64,000 nt of DNA from positions 1 to 64,000 of the forward strand of contig CAYRMD010000018.1 of the NCBI GenBank assembly GCA_964425225.1, read 5' to 3'. Numbering within the stretch: position 1 is the first letter of the stretch; each line of letters starts with the position of its first letter. Source of the stretch: BPJU01 sp964425225. GTDB lineage: Bacteria > Planctomycetota > Planctomycetia > Pirellulales > Pirellulaceae. The position numbers and the translations under genes were made by a program. This document shows, one piece after another, positions 37,544 to 46,508 of the stretch. A model generated the notes under the pieces. The model saw only the letters and a program-made list of their open reading frames with translations, ran no database searches and was not told the DNA's origin.

Positions 37544-37571
37544 TTGACCGTGCGAAGGTCTCTGTTACAAT
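37544..37571 (+). promoter_or_regulatory. Sigma-70-like promoter of the Cmr operon
   Basis: TTGACC (37544-37549) and TACAAT (37566-37571) are separated by 16 bases, and the ATG of cas10 is 66 bases further on. The rest of the 37273-37637 gap shows no gene. This suggests the Cmr genes have their own start site and are not read from the sialidase-like gene. Confidence 0.65.
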
Positions 37572-37637
37572 ACACAACGTGCTCCGCATTTGGGGGGAAA
37601 CCTGGTGCAAGTTGTATGTGTCGCCAGGAGCTTGTCG

Positions 37638-40262
37638 ATGATGGTTGACTGGGATGCTATATTGATCGCGTGGTTGCACGATCCCCCGGATAAGGCGCTT
37701 GACATACCCGGTCATGTCGAGCGCGCTCGTCGGTATCTTGAAGTGGCGTTGGGGCGCTCAGTGACTCAGGAGGAGCTCCGCGGTCATTACGCCGATCAGG
37801 TGGGTTCAGCGACGGAAAGATTACCCATGCCCAGATGGGATGCTGATCCGCGGGCTCGTGTGATGGGGCAACCGATCGTAGTGCGGCATCCGCTGACCGC
37901 AGAAGAGCGTCCGTTAGCTGTTTTGCAGGCTAATCAACCGGGTGTATTAGATCCGATCATCGGGCAGCTTGTTCAAGGACTTTCGACGCCACGGGATCGA
38001 TTTTTGAAGCTTTGGCGTTTTCTACCGGACGAGCTGACAAAAGTGCACGTCGATTGGTTGTGGATGCCTGCGGATACGCGTCTTCCTGATCATTCGATTT
38101 GGCAACATTTGGATACCACTGCGGGACTGTGCGCTGCGTTATCCGACGGAATGGGAGGAGCATTTTTAGCGTGGTCTATTGGTCCGGTGCAGCGATTTAT
38201 CGCGGCTGCGCGCACGCTTCGCGACCTTTGGACGGGCAGCATGCTGCTGTCATGGCTGACGTTTCGAGCGATGCTGCCGATTATCGAAAAACTTGGACCG
38301 ACCGCACTCGTTTTTCCTACTTTGCGTGGCATGCCCCTGATGGATCTTTGGTTACGTAAACAACTAGGTGACAACCATGTCGAACTACCGTCGGTTTCGG
38401 CGCGCATCAGTCCGTGCCTTCCCAACCGCTTTCTGGCGATGATCCCTTGGGGTACCGATGGACAGACGGCGCAGCACTTTGCGCGCCAGACGCGTACTGA
38501 GGCTCAAGAAGCCTGGCGTCAACTGGCAGAATCGGTGCACCGGTCGCTCGCCCCCGATTTCAACCACCTCATGCAGCAATGCGGTTGTACGGATCACCAT
38601 TGGGATAGGTGGTGGCAGTGGCAAATCGATGACTTTTTTGACATACGAGTCGCCGTGCTTCCGTGGCGAGACACATCCGACGACGTATTGGCCCGATGGC
38701 TGTCCAGAGCAGCGGATTTTCCTACAGCGTTTTCTGACCTACAGAGTATTCGCGACTTGCAGGGGCGGATACCAGCAGCGCACCGAGTTCCTGGAGCGAT
38801 CGCTCAAAATGCCGTAGGGCAATGGCAATTACGCGTTAAGCTCACGATGTTGTCACTCGGCGCGCAAAAGCACATTCGCTACTACCCCAAAGGAGCACCA
38901 CCGGATGCAAAGGAAATGGTTCCGGCCAAATGCACGCTTTTAGGATCGCTCGAACAGATGGGGCCAGCCGAGCTCAATGTTTCCGCAGCGTTTTGGCGAA
39001 GCGTCAGTCAAAGGCAATTCTTGGGTGGTATCCGTGTGCGCAAACGCGAGCGGCTGTCAGCGGTAGCCTTAGTACGGCGCTTTGCTCCCGCTTGTCGATT
39101 AGGAGAAGAACTTGAAATAACTGTGCCTAATGACCTGCGATTTTTTGATACGGCAACCGTTGCGGCTCATTGCTGGTTGGAGCGAGCACGGCAACGTCGC
39201 TACCAACAACTGGAACCATCCCACTGGTTACAAAGCGATCCTCCCTGGAGTGGTCAGTGGCTGTATTGGACTCGTCAAGAACAAGAGGAAGAGGATACAT
39301 GCCCGGACGACCTCTGGCAAGAAATACAAAGCGCACGCAAAGACAAAGCTTTAGGGTGGCCTCCGGCCTACTATGGCGTTTTGGCGATGGATGGCGATTC
39401 GATGGGCAAATGGTTGGCCGGCCAATTATCGCCTCGGCTCGAACAGTTGATTCATCCGACGCTCGTCGACTATTTCCGTTCGTTACCCGACACTGCGGAG
39501 GCTTTACACCAGCGACGCCCGGTAACGCCAGCCCTACATGCAGCAATTAGTGGCGCCCTTGCCCAGTTTTCTCTCAAGGAAGTCCCTCGTATCGTCAAAG
39601 AGCACGGGGGAATGCTGGTGTATGCCGGAGGAGACGATCTTCTGGCGTTGCTGCCGGTGGAAACAGCGCTTCGGTGTGCGTGGCAACTCCAAGAGGCATT
39701 TCGCCAATCATGGTACAGCTCCGGACACATAGGAATGGGTGAGCGGGCGACCATGAGCGCCGGACTGGCTGTCGTTCACTACAAAGAGGACTTGCAGTTT
39801 GCATTGGAAACAGCGCGGCAAGCCGAAAGGATCGCGAAAAATCAGGGACGAAACCGCTTGGTTGTCACGATTTGCCGAAGGTCCGGTGAGCACGGCAGTG
39901 TTGTGTGCCCATGGCCGCTGGTTGCCGATGTGGAAAAGTTGGTCACTGCTTTTCGCCAGGGAGCCTCGGATCGGTGGACACATCGGCTGAGTCATTTTTT
40001 CCAGCAAATTTATGGTTCTTCTACGTCAGGTCCGCCGTTACCTGATGGAGCACTATCCAATCTTGTGCGTCAGCAGCTTGGCCGCGCGGAGTCAGTCACA
40101 CAGCAATTACTTGCTCGGCACCTGGATGGCGGCCAAGACTGCGCTCAAGCGGTGATCACTTTCGGGAAAAAGTACCTTAGTCATCAAGCTGGCAGTACGT
40201 GGATTGATGTAATCCGATTGGCCCAAGCTGCCTCCTTTTTCGCGCGCGGGAATGAACGATGA
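37638..40262 (+). CDS. cmr2: Type III-B CRISPR Cas10/Cmr2, large subunit
   Basis: An 874-residue signature subunit of the Cmr RNA-targeting complex. The N-terminal HD region has His14-Asp15 (WLHDPPDKAL), as in Cas10 DNase domains. The segment IGPVQRFIAAARTLRDLWTGS is typical of Cmr2. The first palm domain has MDGDSMGKW with Asp585 and Asp587, and the second has an intact GGDD at 664-667 (YAGGDDLLALLP). The complex therefore looks able to make cyclic oligoadenylate after target binding. The ATG at 37638 is chosen because CAGGAG lies just upstream; the longer frame starts at a TTG. It overlaps cmr3 by ATGA, so translation is coupled. Confidence 0.95.
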   Translation: MMVDWDAILIAWLHDPPDKALDIPGHVERARRYLEVALGRSVTQEELRGHYADQVGSATERLPMPRWDADPRARVMGQPIVVRHPLTAEERPLAVLQANQPGVLDPIIGQLVQGLSTPRDRFLKLWRFLPDELTKVHVDWLWMPADTRLPDHSIWQHLDTTAGLCAALSDGMGGAFLAWSIGPVQRFIAAARTLRDLWTGSMLLSWLTFRAMLPIIEKLGPTALVFPTLRGMPLMDLWLRKQLGDNHVELPSVSARISPCLPNRFLAMIPWGTDGQTAQHFARQTRTEAQEAWRQLAESVHRSLAPDFNHLMQQCGCTDHHWDRWWQWQIDDFFDIRVAVLPWRDTSDDVLARWLSRAADFPTAFSDLQSIRDLQGRIPAAHRVPGAIAQNAVGQWQLRVKLTMLSLGAQKHIRYYPKGAPPDAKEMVPAKCTLLGSLEQMGPAELNVSAAFWRSVSQRQFLGGIRVRKRERLSAVALVRRFAPACRLGEELEITVPNDLRFFDTATVAAHCWLERARQRRYQQLEPSHWLQSDPPWSGQWLYWTRQEQEEEDTCPDDLWQEIQSARKDKALGWPPAYYGVLAMDGDSMGKWLAGQLSPRLEQLIHPTLVDYFRSLPDTAEALHQRRPVTPALHAAISGALAQFSLKEVPRIVKEHGGMLVYAGGDDLLALLPVETALRCAWQLQEAFRQSWYSSGHIGMGERATMSAGLAVVHYKEDLQFALETARQAERIAKNQGRNRLVVTICRRSGEHGSVVCPWPLVADVEKLVTAFRQGASDRWTHRLSHFFQQIYGSSTSGPPLPDGALSNLVRQQLGRAESVTQQLLARHLDGGQDCAQAVITFGKKYLSHQAGSTWIDVIRLAQAASFFARGNER

Positions 40263-41398
40263 CCGAGGAAAGCGTTCGTTTGGCCTGCGTATTAGAGCCC
40301 TTGGACGTGTTGTTTTTCCGCGATGGCAGACCCTTTGGGCAAGCCGATCGTGCGCAGGGGCACCCCTTCCCTATGCCTCAGACGTTTGCCGGTGCCGTAA
40401 CCACGGCACTTTTAGAGACTTTGGCGTTAAAAAACGTAACCGCGGCGCAGATCTTGCGGAGCAACGATAAGTCGGTAGACACCCTAGGAATTCTGGCCCA
40501 ATTACAGCTGCTTCAGCTTCGGTTTCGAGGTCTCTGGCCAGCGCGCCGTCACGCGAGTGACTCCAATAACCTGCAACTGTTGTTACCAACACCGACATTC
40601 TTACATCGTGCAGCAAAACAGGACACGGACGAACCTACCCTACACCCGCTCCAGCCTTGTACGATTCCCCTGCCGGGTTGGGAGCAATCGCCGCGCTGGC
40701 CTCCAGTCCTATTGCAACCCTTGCGCGCCGATGTCGATGCAGCCACGGAACCGGCCGGAGGCTGGTTGTCTCTGGAAGGCTGGAAACAGTTGATTCAGGG
40801 TACCGTCCCAGACGGCTCTCATTGGGTAAGAGACTCCGACATCGTTCGCTGGGATTACCGAACCGGTGTCGGAATCGAACCGGGTACTTATGCGGCCAGT
40901 GAAGGAATGATTTATGCAGTCCGTTTCCTAGCCTTGGGAAATCCCGTTTCATCGGAGAATGACATCGTGTTTTACGGAGAAGTGGAGGCACCGAGCGTCC
41001 TAGTGGATGCCTTGCAGAGTATCGCTAGTTTGGCGTTGGGAGGTGAAGCTAGGCGCGTGCGGGTCTCTTGGCGAGAAGCCATTCAATGGCCGCAAGCGAA
41101 CCCTCCTCGCAATGGGCAAGTGCCATTCGTGGCTTTGATAACGCCGGGCATCTTTCAAGAAGGCTGGGTACCACAAGTTCTTAAAGACAAGGTAATGGCT
41201 GCTGCCGTGGCTGAACCGCTCGCCGTTAGCGGTTGGGATCTGGCTCGTGCTGGTCCCAAACCCTTACGCTGGGCTGCGCCTGCTGGCAGCACGTTGTTTC
41301 TTAAAACGCCGCTGGATCCATCGATTCGTTCATTGGCCGATGATGATGAGGACCAACGCATAGGGTGGGGGTGTTATCTCCAAGGAGTTTGTCCATGA
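40259..41398 (+). CDS. cmr3: Type III-B CRISPR Cmr3 (Cas5 group)
   Basis: A 379-residue RAMP protein that, in known Cmr complexes, holds the 5' handle of the crRNA next to Cmr2. The family start is visible (LEPLDVLFFRDGRPFG, residues 13-28), followed by PMPQTFAGAVTTALLE. Further on is a GVGIEPGTYAASEGMIYAVRFL stretch typical of Cmr3. Its ATG overlaps the cmr2 stop and its own stop overlaps the cmr4 ATG, both as ATGA. This indicates a tightly coupled operon and supports equal expression of the subunits. Confidence 0.93.
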   Translation: MTEESVRLACVLEPLDVLFFRDGRPFGQADRAQGHPFPMPQTFAGAVTTALLETLALKNVTAAQILRSNDKSVDTLGILAQLQLLQLRFRGLWPARRHASDSNNLQLLLPTPTFLHRAAKQDTDEPTLHPLQPCTIPLPGWEQSPRWPPVLLQPLRADVDAATEPAGGWLSLEGWKQLIQGTVPDGSHWVRDSDIVRWDYRTGVGIEPGTYAASEGMIYAVRFLALGNPVSSENDIVFYGEVEAPSVLVDALQSIASLALGGEARRVRVSWREAIQWPQANPPRNGQVPFVALITPGIFQEGWVPQVLKDKVMAAAVAEPLAVSGWDLARAGPKPLRWAAPAGSTLFLKTPLDPSIRSLADDDEDQRIGWGCYLQGVCP

Positions 41399-42294
41399 GT
41401 CAAGCTCAGGTGAGTGCCGGTACTACTCATGCCTTGCTGTTTCTTCATGCCCAAACATCGCTGCATCCTGGCGCTGGAACGGCCATCGGCACAGTCGATC
41501 TGCCGGTACAACGCGAACGACACAGTGGTTGGCCCACCATTCCCGGTTCCAGTATCAAGGGTGTGCTGCGTGACACGCTGCGTAGAAGCAACGGAGATCC
41601 CGACGATGTGTTCGCGTTATTCGGACCGGATTCGAGCCAAGCCGAAAAGTACGCGGGTGCATTGAGTTTCACCGACGCTCGCTTGTTGGCCTTTCCGGTT
41701 CGATCTCTCAAAGGGGTCTTCGCGTGGATCTCGTGTCCTGCTGCGCTTCGTCGCCTACAACAAGATGCTCAACTTGCTCAGATTTCAAATGTGCCCGCGA
41801 CGATCGATTCGGTCCCTGCTGATCAGTGCCTTATCCCAGAAAATGCTGTCACGTGGCTTCCCGAAAACGCCGTGGTATTAGAGGACCAAGATTTCCGAGT
41901 CGCGGGTAAAGCTGACCCATGGAGCCATTGGATTGCCGACAACGGCGTAAGCGATGACGCTTCTAAAGGTCACTATGCCAGAAGACTTGTCATACTTCAT
42001 GATGACGATTTTACGTATTTTGTGCGACATGCTACGGAAATCGTAGCAAGAATTGGTTTGGATTATGAGAAAAAGACAGTCCGGCAGGGTGCTTTGTTCT
42101 ATCAAGAATTCATACCAGCGGAAGCACTTTTCTATAGTGTGGCTATTGCGGCAATGAGCCGTAATCCCTCCAAGATGTATCAAGCAAATGAAGTGTTGAG
42201 CCGATTACGTGATAATTTGCCTCGAGTGATTCAGATCGGCGGTGACGAGACTATCGGAAAAGGGCTGTGTACGTTGCGGCTGATTACCGGTTGA
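41395..42294 (+). CDS. cmr4: Type III-B CRISPR Cmr4 (Cas7 backbone, target-RNA cleaving subunit)
   Basis: A 299-residue backbone subunit expected to be present in several copies and to cut the bound target RNA at 6-nt intervals. The start region LHPGAGTAIGTVDLPVQRER has Asp35 at the place of the catalytic Asp26 of Pyrococcus furiosus Cmr4, so slicing activity looks intact. GWPTIPGSSIKGVLRDTLR follows as the RAMP core. The C-terminal Gly-rich loop reads IQIGGDETIGKGLCTLRL. The ATG at 41395 overlaps the cmr3 stop. An in-frame upstream start at 41365 would place the start inside cmr3 and is rejected. Confidence 0.95.
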   Translation: MSQAQVSAGTTHALLFLHAQTSLHPGAGTAIGTVDLPVQRERHSGWPTIPGSSIKGVLRDTLRRSNGDPDDVFALFGPDSSQAEKYAGALSFTDARLLAFPVRSLKGVFAWISCPAALRRLQQDAQLAQISNVPATIDSVPADQCLIPENAVTWLPENAVVLEDQDFRVAGKADPWSHWIADNGVSDDASKGHYARRLVILHDDDFTYFVRHATEIVARIGLDYEKKTVRQGALFYQEFIPAEALFYSVAIAAMSRNPSKMYQANEVLSRLRDNLPRVIQIGGDETIGKGLCTLRLITG

Positions 42295-42341
42295 CTCAGT
42301 TAATCAAAAAAAGAAGATCGTGTCACAATAAGGAGCAGGCG

Positions 42342-42740
42342 ATGGCTACTAACACGCGTCAGACACTGCAGCAACGTAGAGCTGCTCACGCATGGCAAGC
42401 CGTCGAGCAACTGGCGGAGGGGTCAGCAGAAGCCCAAAACGAGGTGGCTCGGGAAGCGAGGCGCTTGCCGGCACGTATCATCGCATGCGGCCTCGGTCCA
42501 GCCTTGGCGTTCCTTTATGCCAAAGCAGCGGATCGCAAGCCTCACCTCGGGACACTGCTCAATACACTGTCCGATTGGGTATTGCAGAAGCGCCCCATTT
42601 CCGGAAAGGCAAGTACATTGTTGGAAAGCATCATCCACGGCGACTCGACCTTCCTTCGGCGCGCCACGGATGAGACCCTAGCGTATCTGGAATGGTTGAA
42701 TCGGTTTCTCGAGGGCAAAGGGTTACCCAAAGGCGATTGA
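42342..42740 (+). CDS. cmr5: Type III-B CRISPR Cmr5 (small subunit, Cas11 group)
   Basis: A 132-residue all-helical protein, the small subunit that forms the inner filament beside Cmr4. The pattern RRAAHAWQAVEQL...LPARIIACGLGPALAFLYAK is the family signature: a helix, a Pro-containing turn, and an N/A-GLGxALAF helix. AAGGAG lies seven bases before the ATG at 42342. The gene is 47 bp after cmr4 and 18 bp before the cmr6-cmr1 fusion. Confidence 0.93.
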   Translation: MATNTRQTLQQRRAAHAWQAVEQLAEGSAEAQNEVAREARRLPARIIACGLGPALAFLYAKAADRKPHLGTLLNTLSDWVLQKRPISGKASTLLESIIHGDSTFLRRATDETLAYLEWLNRFLEGKGLPKGD

Positions 42741-42758
42741 GCGGTTAAAGGTTCTGCT

Positions 42759-45269
42759 ATGCCGCCCATGAACGTCAATTCTTTGATCGTCCCCGTACCT
42801 AAGCCGGTGCGTCAGCTTTTTGACCGTCATAAAACAGAGCATCCCGGCTTGTTGTTGGATCGCTATGTCGCCTGCTATCGGCCTCAACCTGTGAGTTGGT
42901 CAAGCGACGTACAAAAGCCCACCATCGAACAAGTCGTCCAAGGACATCGGCTGGCTCAGAGCGTTTTGGACTATGCCGCGCTTTTTGCTCGCTGGCAAGG
43001 CGTTCTCGGTGAGTGTCAAGCGAAGTGTTTCCGCGCCAAGACTGCAGGGCCGTTCACGCTGCATTTGGCGCGGGCCGGCGCTTTGGAAAATGCCGGCATT
43101 TCGCTGCACCCGATCTACGGATTTCCTTATATCCCCGGATCAGGCCTGAAGGGTATTGCACGCGCGTACGCAGAAACCGTCTGGTTACCTGGGGTATGTA
43201 ACGCAGGTTCCAAAGGGCAACCTGAAATCTCGCCACAAGACGCATGGAAAAAGATCGAACGTGTCTTTGGTTATACTCCCCAGTCGACGCACGATAAATC
43301 TTGGTTGTCATCCGGAATTCAATCCGAAACCGACTCGGCCGCCGGTTCCGTAGTTTTTTTCGAAGCTTGGCCCACACAATGGCCCACCTTGATCCAAGAT
43401 ATCCTGAACAATCATCACGCAGAATATTACCAAACCGAAGGTAAGACCCCTCCTGGAGATTTCGAAGATCCGATCCCCGTATATTTCTTGGCCATCGACA
43501 GAAACGTCGAATTTCTCTTCGCGGTCGGTCCTCGTACCCGGCAATCCGAGAATAATGCCGAGGACATTGAGTTAGCCGTGATGTGGCTCTTAGGAGGCCT
43601 GCAGTACCTAGGGGCAGGATCTAAGACTTCGAGTGGTTACGGGCGTTTCGTGCCGACCGGAGAGGTTCACGTTCTGGCGGGTGACCTTCGGGAAAAGGCG
43701 CAACACCCCTGGCGTGTGGCATGTTCCAAGGGCCAGCGAGCGGAAAAGGTGTGTACCCTTCGACTTGTGATGCCGGCTTTCCTAGCAGGGGCTGAGCAAG
43801 GCGTCGGGGATTGCCAATTTCGCGAAGCTACGCTCCGAGGGCTTCTCCGATGGTGGTGGCGCACGATGTACGTTGGCTACCTTGATTCCAAGCGGCTTTA
43901 CGCTCTGGAAAGCCTCCTTTGGGGCAATACGAATGCAGCGGGAGCACTCGAACTGCGTTTAGTACCTAACCCGACGTGCCCCGGGCGCGTCATCCCCGCT
44001 CCTTTTCGCGAACAGCCAAATCAAGGAAGGTTAGTCCTTAACCGAAATTTCGTTCAGCTTTACCGCTTGCGCTCTCAGCAGAACGATCTACCCTTGCTAT
44101 ATTTTCTCTACGGCATGGACGAATTCGTGACATCTGGCAACCTAAGAGTTCGCCGGCGTCGCTATTGTTTATGGCCACCAGCCCAATGGACGCTTGCCCT
44201 GACAGCTAAGCCGATACCAGATAAGGAAACGGTTCTCAGCGCCGATCAAGTTCTTGAACAAGGGTTAGCCGCACTTTGGCTTTTGTGTTACCTCGGGGGC
44301 GTTGGGTCCAAGTGTCGCAAGGGCTGGGGCAGCCTTGCTCTACCGCCAGAGTTAAAAGACTGGAACCTTGAGAAAATCTCCACGCTTGCCTTGAAAACTC
44401 TGCGCGAACTGAAGCTTGGCGATTCCTTTAATCCCAACTTAGTTCAGTCTCCCAGCCTAGGAGCGATGCGGCGCTTAAGGTGGAATTCAAACAGCCCGAA
44501 TTCCGGGGGTCTCATAGAGGTAACGGTTCCTACTAACAATCCGCTCTTTGTACTAAACGAATTATCGTCCCTCGGGCGAAGTTTCGCTCAGTCTAGCTCT
44601 TCTGACCATGGTAAACATTGCCAGAATAAAGGTGTTTTAGGATTGCCGCGTAAAATCCATGGACCGCTCCCACGACCGCTCCCACGGCAGGATCCGGCTA
44701 AACATCGACCGCCGCAAGCAATATGTGGCCGTCGATGTGCGCGCTTGGCGGCTCCCGTGTTCTATCATCTTGACTTGAGCGACAACGGTCATGTTATTAT
44801 CCGTGTGGTCGCTTTTCCAATTCCCGATCCATTCGACATCGGCACGAGTGAACGAATCCTAAAGCAATTGCTTTTATATCTGCACAATGGGTTGTCCCCC
44901 AGTAGCTCATCATGGTCTTCGGGAAACCTGCAAACATCGTGGTTTAACGTGCAAACGCATGTTGGGGTGAGTGCTGGCACTTCAGATCAAGTCAGGACGC
45001 AACAAGCGAAACCGGGGCTACCCAATATAAGGCCTAACGATGAGGTCGAAGTCGAATTGTTGGAAAGGACTAGTGCCAGGGGCACGCGTTATGCTCGCAT
45101 AATGGGAACGAACTGGGAGGGCCCGATCACGAATACCAATCAATTACCACCCGATCTCGGTCCCGGAAGCCGGCTCCGAGTCATTGTACAATCGATCTCA
45201 ACGAATCAAATCTCGTTTCGGTGGGCCCCCCCGACTCAAGCGGATCGAACGAGCCGGCAGCGACGCTAA
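42759..45269 (+). CDS. Fused Cmr6-Cmr1 RAMP protein with extra C-terminal OB-like segment
   Basis: An 836-residue protein holding two type III-B subunits in one chain. Residues 1-320 are Cmr6: a RAMP core FPYIPGSGLKGIARAYAE (about 121-138) and a Gly-rich loop GAGSKTSSGYGRFV (about 286-299). From residue 332 the Cmr1 unit begins (CTLRLVMPAFLAGAEQ), with the hallmark LRGLLRWWWRT (about 359-369), a second Gly-rich loop GGVGSKCRKGWGSLAL (about 513-528) and the late VLGLPRKIHGP motif. Residues about 758-823 form a small beta-rich segment (RPNDEVEVELLE through LRVIVQSISTNQISFRW) resembling an OB/S1/TRAM-like fold. No frameshift or internal start is needed. In known complexes Cmr6 and Cmr1 are neighbours at the crRNA 3' end, so the fusion fits the architecture. 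Confidence 0.9.
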   Translation: MPPMNVNSLIVPVPKPVRQLFDRHKTEHPGLLLDRYVACYRPQPVSWSSDVQKPTIEQVVQGHRLAQSVLDYAALFARWQGVLGECQAKCFRAKTAGPFTLHLARAGALENAGISLHPIYGFPYIPGSGLKGIARAYAETVWLPGVCNAGSKGQPEISPQDAWKKIERVFGYTPQSTHDKSWLSSGIQSETDSAAGSVVFFEAWPTQWPTLIQDILNNHHAEYYQTEGKTPPGDFEDPIPVYFLAIDRNVEFLFAVGPRTRQSENNAEDIELAVMWLLGGLQYLGAGSKTSSGYGRFVPTGEVHVLAGDLREKAQHPWRVACSKGQRAEKVCTLRLVMPAFLAGAEQGVGDCQFREATLRGLLRWWWRTMYVGYLDSKRLYALESLLWGNTNAAGALELRLVPNPTCPGRVIPAPFREQPNQGRLVLNRNFVQLYRLRSQQNDLPLLYFLYGMDEFVTSGNLRVRRRRYCLWPPAQWTLALTAKPIPDKETVLSADQVLEQGLAALWLLCYLGGVGSKCRKGWGSLALPPELKDWNLEKISTLALKTLRELKLGDSFNPNLVQSPSLGAMRRLRWNSNSPNSGGLIEVTVPTNNPLFVLNELSSLGRSFAQSSSSDHGKHCQNKGVLGLPRKIHGPLPRPLPRQDPAKHRPPQAICGRRCARLAAPVFYHLDLSDNGHVIIRVVAFPIPDPFDIGTSERILKQLLLYLHNGLSPSSSSWSSGNLQTSWFNVQTHVGVSAGTSDQVRTQQAKPGLPNIRPNDEVEVELLERTSARGTRYARIMGTNWEGPITNTNQLPPDLGPGSRLRVIVQSISTNQISFRWAPPTQADRTSRQRR

Positions 45270-45857
45270 TTACGTTAGACGTGGTACGGTAACCAGCACG
45301 ATCGCGTTGGAAGGTCGCATCGCAGGGTGGTTATGATCCCAGGCGAGTTTCTTCCCAAGCCCCGTACATATTGCGACAAGAGATCTCTTGGTGCGCGCTT
45401 CAAGCGTTGTGCCGGCGAATTCGGCAGATTGTGATCTGCAGCATGGAGGACATGCCCGCTCCGTTGCCAAAACGGTCAGAAAGATCTTTCTCAATGGGAC
45501 ACCTAGGGTAGGGGCACATAGCAACGTGTCCCTATTTTCGCCCGCTGTTGCCTTTGGTCGGCACGCTATACCCGCCTGCGGCGCAGCACGCGATTCTGTA
45601 CGGAGGCCGTGTATAACGCCAGGGCTTTTCAACCCACGTCAATGAGACAGACGTATTTGCAAGGGCGCGGAGCGGCTCGCTTGCCGTGGCGGCTTCATAA
45701 CGTAGTAGCTTGATCTGGCCTCTTCTCACGAATCCATGAGGGGAGCTTGCACCACATCACCCCAAGCGATGCTGAAAAGGCAGCTCCCGATAAGCTTGCC
45801 GCGTGAGGAATAACTTCCACGTAAAATGTAGGATCAATATGCACAAGAGCCGAGCCG
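45270..45857. other. Intergenic region downstream of the Cmr operon; no CRISPR array
   Basis: About 590 bp between convergent genes. It was examined for direct repeats with regular spacing and none was found. A GGGACAC...GTGTCCC inverted repeat lies at 45496-45532. No cas6, cas1/cas2 or CARF gene is present. Confidence 0.45.
45496..45532. repeat. Inverted repeat GGGACAC/GTGTCCC
   Basis: GGGACAC (45496-45502) and GTGTCCC (45526-45532) are perfect 7-bp arms around a 23-bp centre that contains GGGGCAC. The composition recalls the GGGACAGGCACC repeats at 5530-5565. It may be a REP-like remnant or a weak terminator for the Cmr operon. Confidence 0.4.
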
Positions 45858-46436
45858 TCATGAACCGCCTGCGCCGGACAGCGGTTCCAACCCCAAAGCC
45901 ACAGCATGCGGGCGTAGTGCTTGAATGAGAAAGTTGATGTGTTCCTCTAGGGGCACACCGAGATCTTCGGCACCACGGTAGATGTCCTCTCGGCTCACAT
46001 TAGCCGCGAAGCTCTTTTGTTTGAGTTTCTTAATGACGCTCCGCGCTTCGAGGTCCTCCAGACGCTGCGGGCGTACTAACGCTACGGCCATAATAAAGCC
46101 AGCCAGCTCATCGCAGGCGTATAGCGCTTTGTCCATCAGCGATCGGCGAGGGCAGTCCGGCAAATAGTCAGCGTGGCTTTTGATCGCGTAAATGACGTCC
46201 GGCGGATAACCTCGTTCTTCTAGAATCCGCGCTCCTTGCAGTGGATGATCCGGAGCCTGCGGCCAACGTTCGTAGTCAAAATCATGCAGCAGGCCCACAA
46301 TTCCCCACTTTTCCACGTCCTCTCCGAATCTCTCAGCATACGCTCGCATCGCCGCCTCGACAGCCAACATATGGCGGCGAAGACTCTCACCCTGAGTAAA
46401 CTCACACACCAATTGCCAAGCCTCTTCTCTTCGCAT
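45858..46436 (-). CDS. HD-domain hydrolase
   Basis: A 192-residue HD-superfamily metal phosphohydrolase. The ligand pattern is visible: a first His in LRRHMLAVE, the HD pair in GLLHDFDYER, then HPLQGARIL and IKSHADY. It matches small cytoplasmic HDIG-type proteins whose substrates are usually unknown nucleotides. The ATG at 46436 (MRREEAWQL) matches the usual family start; the longer frame to 46490 adds an unconserved stretch. It points towards the Cmr operon but on the opposite strand, so there is no sign that it belongs to it. Confidence 0.82.
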   Translation of the reverse strand: MRREEAWQLVCEFTQGESLRRHMLAVEAAMRAYAERFGEDVEKWGIVGLLHDFDYERWPQAPDHPLQGARILEERGYPPDVIYAIKSHADYLPDCPRRSLMDKALYACDELAGFIMAVALVRPQRLEDLEARSVIKKLKQKSFAANVSREDIYRGAEDLGVPLEEHINFLIQALRPHAVALGLEPLSGAGGS

Positions 46437-46508
46437 AGTTAATCCAGTACCCAGGCCGAGAGATTGCCGTGCGTGACCTCCAAACCCCATGCCGCGCGAA
46501 AAGCCGCA

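Noticed and set aside
37273..45857. CRISPR array near the Cmr operon
   Set aside because: Both flanks were scanned for regularly spaced direct repeats of 25-40 bp and none was seen.
45858..46436. HD hydrolase as an ancillary CRISPR effector
   Set aside because: It lies on the opposite strand 590 bp away, has no CARF/SAVED domain, and resembles general-purpose HDIG proteins.
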